Assembly (NCBI GenBank): GCA_963677605.2
Contig: CAXXDX010000007.1
Span: forward strand, 62,001-126,000
Length of the DNA: 64,000 nt
Direction: 5' to 3'
Origin: JAGLOK01 sp963677605
GTDB taxonomy: Bacteria; Bacillota; Clostridia; Christensenellales; UMGS416
The first letter of the stretch is position 1. Each line of letters begins with the position of its first letter. Positions 26,095 through 35,267 of the stretch are shown here, piece after piece. The notes beneath the pieces are model-generated. The model was not told the origin of the DNA. It did not search any database and saw nothing but the letters and a program-made list of their open reading frames with translations. Both the position numbers and the translations under genes were made by a program.

Positions 26095-26687
26095 TGTCGG
26101 AACACATTAAGCCGCTTGCCCGGCTTATAAATGAGTTTTCAAAGCTTCCCGGTATAGGAAGAAGAACAGCAGCGCGCCTTGCCTATCACATAATAGAAAC
26201 CGACAAAAGCGATGCCGAAGCTCTATCCGATGCCATAAAAGATGCAAGAGAGAAAATAGTGCTTTGTAATGACTGCGGCGATTTTTCGGACGGCCCAAAG
26301 TGCCCGATTTGCCGCGACATGTCAAGAGCATCATCCGTAATCTGCGTAGTAAGCGATCCTCGGGATGTTGCTGCGATGGAAAAAACCGGCGAATTCAGGG
26401 GAAAATATCACGTTCTTCACGGAAGCATATCTCCCGGTGACAACCGCGGTCCGGATGACATCAGGATAAAAGAGCTTCTGGCAAGACTTTCGGGTGTGGA
26501 TGAAGTTATTCTCGCTACAAATCCAGACGTTGAAGGCGAAGCAACAGCAATGTATATCTCCCAGCTTATAAAACCATTCGGTATTAAAGTTACAAGAATT
26601 GCACACGGTGTTCCAATAGGCTCAGACCTTAAGTATGCAGACGAAGTAACTTTGGGCAGAGCAATCGCCGGACGCGTTGAAATTTAA
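26094..26687 (+). CDS. recR: Recombination mediator RecR
   Basis: A 197-residue protein of the RecFOR repair pathway. It has the N-terminal HhH (KLPGIGRRTAARLAYHI), a C4 zinc finger with C58, C61, C70 and C73, and a Toprim domain starting CVVSDPRDV, with the conserved ATNPDVEGEATAMY. Full length. It begins at the last base of the ybaB stop codon, so the two are coupled. Confidence 0.96.
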   Translation: MSEHIKPLARLINEFSKLPGIGRRTAARLAYHIIETDKSDAEALSDAIKDAREKIVLCNDCGDFSDGPKCPICRDMSRASSVICVVSDPRDVAAMEKTGEFRGKYHVLHGSISPGDNRGPDDIRIKELLARLSGVDEVILATNPDVEGEATAMYISQLIKPFGIKVTRIAHGVPIGSDLKYADEVTLGRAIAGRVEI

Positions 26688-26703
26688 CAAAAAGGATTAT
26701 TTT

Positions 26704-28605
26704 ATGATGCAGGAACAAAGCAAAAGAAAAGCGGATTTATGGATTTCTGTTTTTCTTGTATCGGTGATAATACTGCTTTCGGGCATGGTATATGCAACAG
26801 GGGACCTTACGACATACATGGCGACTCCGCTTGCAATCGCAAACGACGGCATATTTACCAATGACTTTTCCATAATGGAATTTGTCCGCCCCAATGCACA
26901 AAGCATATCCGACAATATTATAGCGCTTCTTTTGCGCACCGGTATTCCGTGGCAGGCAATATCAGCTGCACTATACGTAGTTACAGTTGCGGTGTTTGCG
27001 GCAGGTATAATTGCGATATCCAAACGATTAGGCGGCAAGCGATATTACATTATGGCAGCTGTACTAATGTTTTTAAGCATATACGCAATGTCCGGCCTCA
27101 GAATAGGCCGAAATCCAATATGGTATCCTTCTTTCTACTATGCGCAGGCTGCATTCTGCATAGGCGTATGGGGCTTTGTAAAAGCCTTGGACAGGAAGTG
27201 GTATCTTGCATTTATACTGTTTGCCGTAGCCTCCCTTTTGCATTTTACTGCAGGAAGCTACAGCGCGGCGTTTGCTTTGGTGTTTCTTGTTATTCAAGCA
27301 GTAAAAGAAAAAAAATATAAACTGCTTTTGGCCCCGCTTGTCTGGATTGCGGCATGTATCGCGGTCTTCTTGCTGATGTATCTTTCGGGAACTACAGGAA
27401 GCGGCCTTTTATCAAACGAGCAGTTTGTAAAAATACATGCATATCTCAGGCACCCTCACCATCATGTTCCGTCATCATGGGAGCCTTTGGAGTGGGTAAA
27501 CTTCGCAGCGTATATAGCTGCAACGCTTCTTGTGTTGTGCTACAGCGCAAAAGACAGCAAGCTTTTCAAAAGGATAAAAATATTCTTTTTTATAACCACT
27601 GCGCTTATGGCTTCAATACTTGCAGTAAACTATGTGTTTGTGGAGATTATCCCGATAGCTTTTATCGCAAAACTTCAGCCTGCAAGAAATGTATTTGTCT
27701 ACAGATTCTTCCTTGCTGCGATACTTGCATTCAGCTCATATAAACTTGTGCTAAAAAAAGAATATATTCCTGCAATGCTGATAGTTTTTATGACTGCACT
27801 TCCGCAGATAAACATCAAAACATACAGCGGAATATTGCTTCTTATGACAGCATTTTATCTGATATTTGCAAAATGGTGCGATAAGCGGGAGCTCACATCT
27901 CTTAAAGTGATAGCACACATTGCAATGACCGTTTTAACCATCCTCGTCATTTCGCTTTTTGCAGCAAACATTGCCCTGCTTATAAAAATCTTCTATACAA
28001 TTGCTGTTATAGCGCTTGTAGCTATCACATATGCGGCGGATACTATAGCTCAAAACAAAGCCGACAAGCTGATAGCAAAAGCTGCCGCAATATTGCTTGC
28101 AGTTGCAATAATACTTATCCCATGGGTGGATATATCAGGCAACTTCCAGGGTATTAAAATAAAAAGCCCAAGAAGTGTGTTTTCACTTTCGGATATAGAC
28201 AATTCCGCACGCGTCTTGGCGCTAAGGTTTAATGAAAACACTGAAAAGGAAGCGCTTTTCCTGGGAGATCCAAATGATATCACGACTGCGTATTTTAGGA
28301 TATTCTCGTTAAGATCATCGGTTGTGGCATTTAAAAATATGCCATTTACGGATGACGGAATGCTTGAATGGGTGGAGCGCTTAACCGCATTAAACGCAGT
28401 TTCTGTCGATGATAACGGATATTATATACGTAACACCACATGCTTTGACGAGCTTTCCATGCAGGAGATAATGGATGTTGCAAACGAATACGAAGCAGGA
28501 TATCTTCTTGTCGATTTTAACGAAGAAAAGACTGATGAGCTTATATCTCTAGGAGCAGAAGTTTTTGACTCCGAAGGAAGATGGACAGTATTTAAGCTTA
28601 ATTAA
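26704..28605 (+). CDS. Large polytopic membrane protein of unknown function
   Basis: A 633-residue protein with roughly 12-14 hydrophobic segments over residues 10-490 and a soluble C-terminal part of about 140 residues. The first loop contains DLTTYMATPLAIANDG, and histidine-rich HPHHH occurs near residue 260. The shape resembles GT-C glycosyltransferases or DUF6xxx-type envelope proteins, but I cannot assign a family. The start at 26704 is set by AAAAGGA; an upstream frame overlapping recR to 26677 lacks a site. It is 16 bp past recR and ends at a strong terminator, so it is probably read from the dnaX transcript. Confidence 0.65.
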   Translation: MMQEQSKRKADLWISVFLVSVIILLSGMVYATGDLTTYMATPLAIANDGIFTNDFSIMEFVRPNAQSISDNIIALLLRTGIPWQAISAALYVVTVAVFAAGIIAISKRLGGKRYYIMAAVLMFLSIYAMSGLRIGRNPIWYPSFYYAQAAFCIGVWGFVKALDRKWYLAFILFAVASLLHFTAGSYSAAFALVFLVIQAVKEKKYKLLLAPLVWIAACIAVFLLMYLSGTTGSGLLSNEQFVKIHAYLRHPHHHVPSSWEPLEWVNFAAYIAATLLVLCYSAKDSKLFKRIKIFFFITTALMASILAVNYVFVEIIPIAFIAKLQPARNVFVYRFFLAAILAFSSYKLVLKKEYIPAMLIVFMTALPQINIKTYSGILLLMTAFYLIFAKWCDKRELTSLKVIAHIAMTVLTILVISLFAANIALLIKIFYTIAVIALVAITYAADTIAQNKADKLIAKAAAILLAVAIILIPWVDISGNFQGIKIKSPRSVFSLSDIDNSARVLALRFNENTEKEALFLGDPNDITTAYFRIFSLRSSVVAFKNMPFTDDGMLEWVERLTALNAVSVDDNGYYIRNTTCFDELSMQEIMDVANEYEAGYLLVDFNEEKTDELISLGAEVFDSEGRWTVFKLN

Positions 28606-28629
28606 TCAGAAGTAACAATAACAAAAAAC

Positions 28630-28654
28630 AGCCTGCAGAATAATTCTGCAGGCT
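28630..28654. terminator. Bidirectional terminator between convergent genes
   Basis: A perfect 11-bp stem (28630-28640 with 28644-28654) and a 3-nt loop, with A/T tracts on both sides. It ends the dnaX-side transcript and the PadR-DUF2812 transcript. Confidence 0.78.
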
Positions 28655-28659
28655 TTATC

Positions 28660-29217
28660 TTACTCATTAATACTTTTTGACAGCTGCCTCATTTTTATAA
28701 CAACTTTTACTACCGTGTATATAAGCAAAATAACAACTATTGTCTGTATTGACCATATTACAAACATAATAGACGGAATCACCGCAAAACTATCTACTAT
28801 CGAAAAAAATGATGTCATATTCTGTGCTATAAATAACAAATTTAAAGCAGCTAAAAATACCAGCAAACCCACAACCCTCTTGAGCATTGTGACTTTCGAT
28901 GCATTGTCCGAATACAAAGCAGTCTTTCCCAGCTCCCTGTCTCTTCTGAAATAGTGCCAGTTCGCAAAACTGCCGCAATGCTGCCATCCGCCTTCTTCCA
29001 TCATTTGCATGTAGTCCGAAAAGTCCTTATCGGTTTCCAGCTTAAAATCATAGCCATAAACATATTTCTTCGCAGAATTTTTTTCAAACCAGTAGCTTAT
29101 ATAGCCTTTTTCTTTCAGCTGCCAGCCTTCATCCGACATCTCTTCCAGCCATTTGAGTTCTTTGTCTTCCATCCACAACGGAAAAAATCTTGTTTTTTTC
29201 ATTAAACCCTCACTCAT
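28660..29217 (-). CDS. DUF2812 domain membrane protein
   Basis: A 185-residue protein. Residues 8-90 form the DUF2812 soluble domain (WLEEMSDEGWQLKEKG, then a second DYMQMMEEGGW unit), followed by two transmembrane helices (about 112-133 and 143-170). Proteins of this type are nearly always encoded after a PadR repressor and are suspected to act at the membrane or as effectors, but no reaction is known. Its start lies 1 bp after the padR stop, with AGGA inside the padR end. Confidence 0.88.
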   Translation of the reverse strand: MSEGLMKKTRFFPLWMEDKELKWLEEMSDEGWQLKEKGYISYWFEKNSAKKYVYGYDFKLETDKDFSDYMQMMEEGGWQHCGSFANWHYFRRDRELGKTALYSDNASKVTMLKRVVGLLVFLAALNLLFIAQNMTSFFSIVDSFAVIPSIMFVIWSIQTIVVILLIYTVVKVVIKMRQLSKSINE

Positions 29218-29218
29218 A

Positions 29219-29542
29219 TTAATCCTCCGGCAATGATTTTTCTATATTTAAAATCAATTCGTTCAGTCTTGTAAGTTCGCTTTTTAACAGCTCTGAGCCA
29301 TACGCTGTGCGTCTGTAGTTTTTCTTGTTGCGCCCGCCTTCGGGTGCTCCCACAGTTTCAATCGCACCATTTTGCTCCAGTGTTTTAAGAGCACCGTATA
29401 GCGTTCCCGGCCCCAAGATAATCCTTCCTTCCGTCATATCCTCAACAGATTTTATTATCCCGTAGCCATGCAGTTCATTTTTTAACGCAGACAATATATA
29501 TAGCGTCGTTTCCGTAAGCACATTTCCTTTAAAATTAACCAT
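29219..29542 (-). CDS. PadR family transcriptional regulator
   Basis: A 107-residue winged-helix repressor. The pattern ELHGYGIIKSVE, LGPGTLYGALKTLEQNG and RRTAYG is typical of the short PadR-s1 group. The start at 29542 is fixed by CAGGAGAG; the longer frame to 29563 runs into the operator. It probably represses itself and the DUF2812 gene through the palindromes at 29561-29587. Confidence 0.92.
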   Translation of the reverse strand: MVNFKGNVLTETTLYILSALKNELHGYGIIKSVEDMTEGRIILGPGTLYGALKTLEQNGAIETVGAPEGGRNKKNYRRTAYGSELLKSELTRLNELILNIEKSLPED

Positions 29543-29560
29543 ATTGCTCTCCTGTCGTTT

Positions 29561-29625
29561 CACGATATATCGTGTCGCGATATATCGTATGACGTAATTA
29601 TAAGCAATTATTCCTCCTGTGTCAA
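29561..29625 (-). promoter_or_regulatory. Consensus promoter and twin PadR operators
   Basis: On the minus strand -35 TTGACA (29625-29620), a 17-bp spacer and -10 TATAAT (29602-29597) match the sigma-A consensus exactly. The predicted start is near 29590. Just downstream are two palindromes sharing CGATATATCG: CACGATATATCGTG at 29561-29574 and CGATATATCG at 29578-29587, centres 15 bp apart. Binding there would block a very strong promoter. Confidence 0.8.
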
Positions 29626-29687
29626 CATCTTTTATATTTCTGGAAAATGAACTATAATAAAGATACTAAAATTAAAGGATAATCATT

Positions 29688-30359
29688 ATGATAGAAAACA
29701 TTGCAAAGTATATTGATCACACCATATTAAAGCCGAATGCTACTTCTGAACAGGTTAAAAAAATCTGCGCAGAGGCATTGGAGTACGGCTTTGCCAGCGT
29801 GTGTGTAAACCCTACACACGTAATGCTTGTAGCAGATGAGCTTAAAGGCAGCGAAGTTAAAACATGTGTTGTGGTGGGTTTTCCGCTTGGAGCAAACTCT
29901 TCGGAAACCAAGGCATTTGAAACAGCGGATGTAATTAAAAACGGCGCGCAGGAAGTGGACATGGTAATAAACGTCGGTGCTGCAAAAGACGGCAATTGGA
30001 CGCTCGTCCAAAGCGACATTAAAGCAGTTGTTGATGCAGCAGCTGGCAAAGCTTTGGTTAAAGTCATCATTGAAACATGCCTGCTAACAGATGAGGAGAA
30101 AATTAAGGCATGTGAAGCAGCTGTTGCAGCCGGAGCTGATTTTGTTAAAACATCCACAGGATTTTCTACAGGCGGAGCAACAGCAGGGGATATTGCTCTT
30201 ATGAGAAAAACTGTCGGCCCGGATCTAGGCGTAAAGGCATCCGGCGCAGTTCGCGACTACAAAACAGCGGAAACAATGATAAATGCAGGTGCGACACGCA
30301 TAGGCGCAAGCGCGGGAATCGCAATAGTCGAAGGCGGTACAGGAACCGACAGCTACTAG
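29688..30359 (+). CDS. deoC: Deoxyribose-phosphate aldolase
   Basis: A 223-residue class I aldolase that splits 2-deoxyribose-5-phosphate into glyceraldehyde-3-phosphate and acetaldehyde. The Schiff-base lysine is K154 in FVKTSTGF, with K183 in VKASGAVRD and D91 completing the proton relay. Length is standard. It stands alone apart from a kinase gene 3 bp downstream; no other deo genes are present. TATAAT at 29653-29658 may be its -10 box. Confidence 0.95.
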   Translation: MIENIAKYIDHTILKPNATSEQVKKICAEALEYGFASVCVNPTHVMLVADELKGSEVKTCVVVGFPLGANSSETKAFETADVIKNGAQEVDMVINVGAAKDGNWTLVQSDIKAVVDAAAGKALVKVIIETCLLTDEEKIKACEAAVAAGADFVKTSTGFSTGGATAGDIALMRKTVGPDLGVKASGAVRDYKTAETMINAGATRIGASAGIAIVEGGTGTDSY

Positions 30360-30362
30360 AAT

Positions 30363-31172
30363 ATGACACAAACTTTGACTTTAGGCAATAAGATAAGCTC
30401 TGGACGCACGGCCGAGATATATTCTTATTCCAGTGATACAGTAATAAAACTATTCCTTCCGCAGTTTGGCATAAAAATTGCGGAAGTTGAATATAGCCTT
30501 CATAAATCATTATATGAAACAGGACTTCCCATACCAAAAATATTTGATTTCATAGAATTTGAGAAAAGAGGCGCGATAGTATATCAGAAGCTTGAAGGTG
30601 AAAGCCTTCTTGATTCTCTAAAAAAATCACCGCAAAATATAAAAGGATTTGCATGTGACATGGCTGATTTACACTATGACATCAGCAAAGTTGAGGCTCC
30701 AAACGGTTTTCCTACTTTTAAAGACAAAATTCTATCCGGTATTAAATCACAAGACTTGCTGGACGAAAAAAAGACAGCAGCAGTAATAGATATGCTTGAA
30801 TCCCTGCCTTCCGGCAAATCGGTCTGTCATGCGGATTTTCATCCGGATAATATCCTTATATGCGACGGTAAGTACTGGATTATCGATTGGATGACAGCAT
30901 GCAGCGGTTCTTTTGAGGCAGACTATACTAGAACTGATATGATTTTAAACCATTCCGAATCACCAAACGCAAAATTATACGAGAAGATATTAACAAAAAC
31001 ATTTGGCGGACTGTTTTCAAAGCTCTATACTGGAAAACTGATAAAAAATGGGCTTAACCTAAGTGAAACAGTCAAATGGAAGATTCCAATTATGACGGCA
31101 AGACTGGCTGAAAACGTCTCTTTAAACGAGAATAATACTCTGCTTAAAATTATAAACCGCACACTCATCTGA
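30363..31172 (+). CDS. Aminoglycoside phosphotransferase (APH)-fold kinase
   Basis: A 269-residue small-molecule kinase of the APH/choline-kinase group. The N-lobe has a Gly/Ser loop followed by VIKLF with the ATP lysine; the catalytic loop CHADFHPDNIL and the metal motif IIDWMTA are intact. These kinases phosphorylate varied substrates (aminoglycosides, choline, fructosamines, sugars), so the substrate cannot be told. It starts 3 bp after deoC and is probably co-transcribed with it, though that may not mean a shared pathway. Confidence 0.8.
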   Translation: MTQTLTLGNKISSGRTAEIYSYSSDTVIKLFLPQFGIKIAEVEYSLHKSLYETGLPIPKIFDFIEFEKRGAIVYQKLEGESLLDSLKKSPQNIKGFACDMADLHYDISKVEAPNGFPTFKDKILSGIKSQDLLDEKKTAAVIDMLESLPSGKSVCHADFHPDNILICDGKYWIIDWMTACSGSFEADYTRTDMILNHSESPNAKLYEKILTKTFGGLFSKLYTGKLIKNGLNLSETVKWKIPIMTARLAENVSLNENNTLLKIINRTLI

Positions 31173-31241
31173 TACATTTTTGCACAAATTATCATATGCA
31201 ACATCTTGCATTATGATAGATTACTCTTGAAAGGATACGGA

Positions 31242-32090
31242 GTGAACAAACTTGATGCATTAAAAAACAGCCTTGACTATATCGAAGATAATCTCCGAGG
31301 CGAAGTCAATATTGAAAAGGCAGCAAAAAAAGCCTGTCTTTCGAAGTTTTATTACTATAGAATGTTTAACATTGTTTCAGGAATGACGCTTTCTGAATAT
31401 ATAAGAAACCGAAAGATGTCGCTTGCCGCAAAAGAAATCAAAGAAAGCGGCCGCAGGATTCTGGATATAGCGCTTGACTACGGATATAATTCACAGGAGG
31501 CCTTCTCCCGTGCATTTAAAAACGTACACGGTATATCTCCCTCGCAGGCCAAGACCTCCGATGCAAGTATCAAAGCATTTCCTCCAATATCTTTTCAACT
31601 ACAATTAAAAGGAGATGTTGAAATGGAATACAGAATCGAGAAAAAAGAAGAGATCCAACTTTTAGGTGTAAGCAAAAGCGTCACATCTAAAAACGGCGAG
31701 AATTTTGAGATAATCCCGAAATTCTGGCAGGATGTTATGCAGGACGGAACCTTCGCAAAAATTGCAGAGTCCTCAGATGCTCCTGAAAACAGCGGATGTT
31801 ATGGCGTGTGCATGGATTATGTGGAAAAAGAAGATAGGTTCAACTATGTAATAGGTATGCCGTCAGGAGTGTCTAAGTCCGGATTTAATATCTATGAAAT
31901 CCCTGAAGATACTTATGCTGTATTCGGCCCAGTGCCGCTTGCTGAAGTTCAGGATTTATGGAAGAGAATCTTCTCTGAATGGCTTCCCGCCACAGATTAT
32001 GATATATCAAACGGGCCGCAGGTGGAGTTTTACCCTGCAACAGAGGATGATTCGGTTATATGCGAAGTGTGGATACCAATTAAAAAGTAA
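31242..32090 (+). CDS. AraC family regulator with GyrI-like effector domain
   Basis: A 282-residue regulator. The AraC DNA-binding domain is N-terminal (about 5-105: KACLSKFYYYRMFN, then IALDYGYNSQEAFSRAFKNVHGISPSQ). The C-terminal half (about 135-282) is a GyrI-like effector-binding domain, as in Rob- and SoxS-like multidrug sensors. I place the start at GTG 31242, after AAGGA; the upstream TTG at 31206 has no ribosome site. Its target is not obvious. The next gene on this strand is far away, so self-control or distant genes are likely. Confidence 0.85.
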   Translation: MNKLDALKNSLDYIEDNLRGEVNIEKAAKKACLSKFYYYRMFNIVSGMTLSEYIRNRKMSLAAKEIKESGRRILDIALDYGYNSQEAFSRAFKNVHGISPSQAKTSDASIKAFPPISFQLQLKGDVEMEYRIEKKEEIQLLGVSKSVTSKNGENFEIIPKFWQDVMQDGTFAKIAESSDAPENSGCYGVCMDYVEKEDRFNYVIGMPSGVSKSGFNIYEIPEDTYAVFGPVPLAEVQDLWKRIFSEWLPATDYDISNGPQVEFYPATEDDSVICEVWIPIKK

Positions 32091-32091
32091 C

Positions 32092-32120
32092 AAAAAGGAT
32101 GGCTTGTCCATCCTTTTTTT
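32092..32120. terminator. Terminator after the AraC-GyrI gene
   Basis: An 11-bp stem (32092-32102 with 32108-32118), 5-nt loop and a run of seven T on the plus strand. It sits between convergent genes and may work for both. Confidence 0.78.
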
Positions 32121-32128
32121 AATTTATA

Positions 32129-32722
32129 TTAGACATCTTTTCCTACTACCTGTGTATAAATTATTTCACAACTATCGCAAAGCATAAGTTTTTCCCCAAG
32201 CTTATCTCTGGCCACCAATCCTAAAAGCACAGTGTTTAAGCCTGCTGCCGCACAGTATAGATAAACATTCTGGCTCATGCTGCCTGCTTCCGTGCCGCTT
32301 AAAACTTTCTTTTCCGAGTTGTCGGTTTTTATTATACCCGTCTTTTTGCAGTAATCTGCAACATATATTATGCCGAACGGCGCGCTTTTCATCACTTCCT
32401 GTGTTCCGATATCACCTCTTACATCATCTTCGGAAATTTGAATTAGCTTATGTTCATGCTCGCTGTATCTGTAAACGCCCTGCTCCATCGCCGCATACAC
32501 GCTTACCAGCTGGCTGTTGCAGCCCGAAGGAATTGTACGCTTGTTTTTAGATTTTCCGCAGGCTTCCTTTGTTTCTCCGCATGCACACCACAGTATGTTT
32601 GATATCTCCTGCATTGAAAGAGGCTCAGTTTTCCATTTGCGTACGGTTCTTCTGTTTTTAAGCGCAGCCATAAGCGGGTAAAACATTTCGGTCTGAGGTT
32701 TGGGCAGAATAATGTTTTTCAT
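32129..32722 (-). CDS. Nitroreductase-family flavoprotein, SagB/ThcOx type
   Basis: A 197-residue FMN-dependent nitroreductase-fold protein. The FMN-phosphate region is ALKNRRTVRKWK near 20-31, followed by LSMQEISNILW and a later AGSMSQNVYLYCAAAGL. This pattern fits the SagB/ThcOx subgroup, but no cyclodehydratase or precursor peptide gene lies nearby, so a role in peptide maturation is unlikely here. It is a single gene with its own TATATTATCTCC leader; substrate unknown. Confidence 0.8.
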   Translation of the reverse strand: MKNIILPKPQTEMFYPLMAALKNRRTVRKWKTEPLSMQEISNILWCACGETKEACGKSKNKRTIPSGCNSQLVSVYAAMEQGVYRYSEHEHKLIQISEDDVRGDIGTQEVMKSAPFGIIYVADYCKKTGIIKTDNSEKKVLSGTEAGSMSQNVYLYCAAAGLNTVLLGLVARDKLGEKLMLCDSCEIIYTQVVGKDV

Positions 32723-32794
32723 ATATTATCTCCTTTTTATATGAAAATGCTAATATGATTTAAAATTATTATCAAGACAATTTTTAAAACTTAT

Positions 32795-32824
32795 CAAAAA
32801 AGCCGGCAGATTTCTCCGTCGGCT
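32795..32824 (-). terminator. Terminator of the tdh-kbl operon
   Basis: A 10-bp stem with one A-C mismatch closed by a GAAA tetraloop (32801-32824) and followed on the minus strand by six T (32800-32795). It is about 40 bp past the kbl stop codon. Confidence 0.7.
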
Positions 32825-32862
32825 ACGTTTAATTAAACTTAATACCAATAATACACCTTCTC

Positions 32863-34041
32863 TCACGCCATCTCGTCCCTGCATTTTATAAACGCGGAAA
32901 CCGCAAAATCCAAGTCTTCTTTTGTGTGCGCAGCCGACACCTGAACACGTATCCTAGCAAGACCTTTAGGAACCACAGGATAGAAAAAGCCTATCACATA
33001 CACGCCCTTTTGCAGCATCTTTGCTGCCATCTCCTGTGCTGTGCGCGCATCATAGAGCATAATCGGAACGATAGGATGCGTTCCATCTTTTATCTCAAAG
33101 CCCGCCTTTTTAATGCTCTCCCTGAAATAAAACGTGTTCTCTTCCAGCCTGTCGCGAAGCTCCGTGCTTTCTTCTAACATATCAAACACCTCACATGCCG
33201 ATGCCGCAATAGCCGGAGCCAACGTGTTTGAAAAAAGATACGGCCTTGACCTCTGGCGAAGCAAATCCACCACAGTCTTGCTTGCGGAAGTATACCCGCC
33301 GCTCGCGCCGCCCAATGCTTTTCCCAACGTTCCTGTTATAATGTCAACACGTCCCATAACTCCGCAGTGTTCGGGAGTTCCCTTGCCGTGCTCGCCGATA
33401 AATCCCACAGCGTGCGAGTCGTCCACCATCACTAGCGCATCATATTTTTCCGCGAGATCGCAGATCCCCTTGAGGTTGGCTATCGTACCATCCATCGAAA
33501 AAACGCCATCGGTGCATATCATTATCATCCTGCATTCCTGAGCTTCGCGAAGCTTAGCTTCAAGGTCATCCATATCGTTGTTTTTATATCTGAATCTTTT
33601 AGCTTTGCACAGGCGCACTCCGTCAATGATGCTTGCATGGTTAAGCTCGTCACTTATAATTGCATCTTCATCGGTTAACAGCGTCTCAAATAACCCTGTG
33701 TTTGCGTCAAAGCATGAAGAATATAATATAGTATCCTCCGTACCTAAAAACGAGCTTATCTTCTTTTCAAGCTCCTTGTGTACGCTTTGCGTTCCGCATA
33801 TAAAACGCACCGATGAAAGACCGTAGCCATATTCATCATAGCTTTTTTTCGCAGCCTCTTTTATACGCTCGTTATTGGAAAGCCCGAGGTAGTTGTTTGC
33901 GCACATATTAAGAAGATCTTTCTGACCTGTGACATCAATTTTTGCGCTTTGGGGGGTTGTAATAATACGCTCGCTCTTCCACAAGCCGTCTTTTTGAATG
34001 TTTTCATTAATGTTTTCCAGAATGCTGTATGCGCTTTTCAT
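32863..34041 (-). CDS. kbl: Glycine C-acetyltransferase (2-amino-3-ketobutyrate CoA ligase)
   Basis: A 392-residue PLP enzyme of the alpha-oxoamine synthase family. It splits 2-amino-3-ketobutyrate with CoA into glycine and acetyl-CoA. The PLP lysine is K241 in TLGKALGG; D208 and H210 in DDSHAVG hold the cofactor. Length and sequence match Kbl well. It starts 1 bp after tdh, and the two form the threonine-to-glycine route. Confidence 0.94.
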   Translation of the reverse strand: MKSAYSILENINENIQKDGLWKSERIITTPQSAKIDVTGQKDLLNMCANNYLGLSNNERIKEAAKKSYDEYGYGLSSVRFICGTQSVHKELEKKISSFLGTEDTILYSSCFDANTGLFETLLTDEDAIISDELNHASIIDGVRLCKAKRFRYKNNDMDDLEAKLREAQECRMIMICTDGVFSMDGTIANLKGICDLAEKYDALVMVDDSHAVGFIGEHGKGTPEHCGVMGRVDIITGTLGKALGGASGGYTSASKTVVDLLRQRSRPYLFSNTLAPAIAASACEVFDMLEESTELRDRLEENTFYFRESIKKAGFEIKDGTHPIVPIMLYDARTAQEMAAKMLQKGVYVIGFFYPVVPKGLARIRVQVSAAHTKEDLDFAVSAFIKCRDEMA

Positions 34042-34042
34042 A

Positions 34043-35083
34043 TTATTCCTCCCAATCCAATATCACTTTGCCGGAGTTTCCGCTCCTCATCGCTTCAAAT
34101 CCTTTTTCATAATCCATATAGTTAAACTTATGTGTAATTACAGGCGTTATATCAAGCCCTGTCTGTATGAATGATGTCATCTTATACCACGTTTCATACA
34201 TCTCGCGCCCATAGATGCCTTTTATCGTAAGTCCGTTAAACACAACTTCAGTCCAATCGATTTTGGTTTCTTTTCCGTGTATGCCGAGCACAGCCACTTT
34301 GCCACCATGGCACATGCTGTCCAGCATGTCGTTAAAAGCTTTAGGGTTGCCCGACATCTCCATTCCGACATCAAAGCCCTCTTTCATATGAAGCTCATCC
34401 ATTATGTCAGCAATCTTTTCTTCGCGCACGTCAATAACACGGGTAGCGCCCATCTTTTTTGCAAGATCAAGTCTGTATGGATTGATATCAGTTACAACAA
34501 CATATCTCGCTCCCGCATGCTTTGCTATCGCCGCTGCCATAATGCCTATGGGCCCTGCTCCGGTTATAAGTACATCTTCGCCCAGCACATCGAAAGCGAG
34601 CGCGGTATGCACAGCATTGCCGAGAGGATCAAAACAGCTAATTATTTCAAGTGGAATATTAGGATCGCAGTGCCACACATTTGTAACGGGAACACTTATG
34701 TATTCGGCAAACGCACCTTCGCGGTTTACACCAATGCCTTTTGTCGCACGGCACAGGTGACGGCGGCCGGCTAGACAGTTGCGGCACTTTCCGCAGACAA
34801 GGTGACCTTCAGCGGAAACTATGTCACCGATACCAAAGTCATGCACATCGCTGCCGATTTTTACAATACGTCCGACAAATTCATGACCTATCGTCATGGG
34901 AACAGGAATTGTCTTTTGCGACCATTCATCCCAATTATATATGTGTACATCCGTTCCGCATATGGATGTCCTTAAAACTTTAATTAAAACATCATGCATT
35001 CCGACTTCCGGAACAGGTACTTCCTCCATCCAAAGGCCTTCTCTGGGATATTTTTTAACCAATGCTTTCATAGTCTTTTTCAT
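34043..35083 (-). CDS. tdh: L-threonine 3-dehydrogenase
   Basis: A 346-residue zinc alcohol dehydrogenase that oxidises L-threonine to 2-amino-3-ketobutyrate with NAD+. Catalytic zinc ligands are C42, H67 and E68; the structural zinc site has C97, C100, C103 and C111. The Rossmann motif GAGPIG follows. The pairing with kbl secures the substrate, which would otherwise be uncertain in this large family. A TATAAT box lies about 35 bp upstream of the start. Confidence 0.94.
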   Translation of the reverse strand: MKKTMKALVKKYPREGLWMEEVPVPEVGMHDVLIKVLRTSICGTDVHIYNWDEWSQKTIPVPMTIGHEFVGRIVKIGSDVHDFGIGDIVSAEGHLVCGKCRNCLAGRRHLCRATKGIGVNREGAFAEYISVPVTNVWHCDPNIPLEIISCFDPLGNAVHTALAFDVLGEDVLITGAGPIGIMAAAIAKHAGARYVVVTDINPYRLDLAKKMGATRVIDVREEKIADIMDELHMKEGFDVGMEMSGNPKAFNDMLDSMCHGGKVAVLGIHGKETKIDWTEVVFNGLTIKGIYGREMYETWYKMTSFIQTGLDITPVITHKFNYMDYEKGFEAMRSGNSGKVILDWEE

Positions 35084-35267
35084 TATATGCTCCCTGATGA
35101 AATTCCTAAATATATTATATCACTTCTGAAATATTTGATGTTGAAAAACCCAATATTGATTGTTAGAATATACATAAATAATGGAAAAAGCGACATTTTA
35201 TTAATAATATACGGTCAAATTTTCTGAAGCTGTTTTTATATTTTAATCGCACCTGAAAGGATGTCAT

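Noticed and set aside
32129..32722. Peptide-modifying SagB system
   Set aside because: No cyclodehydratase, precursor peptide or transporter genes around the nitroreductase.
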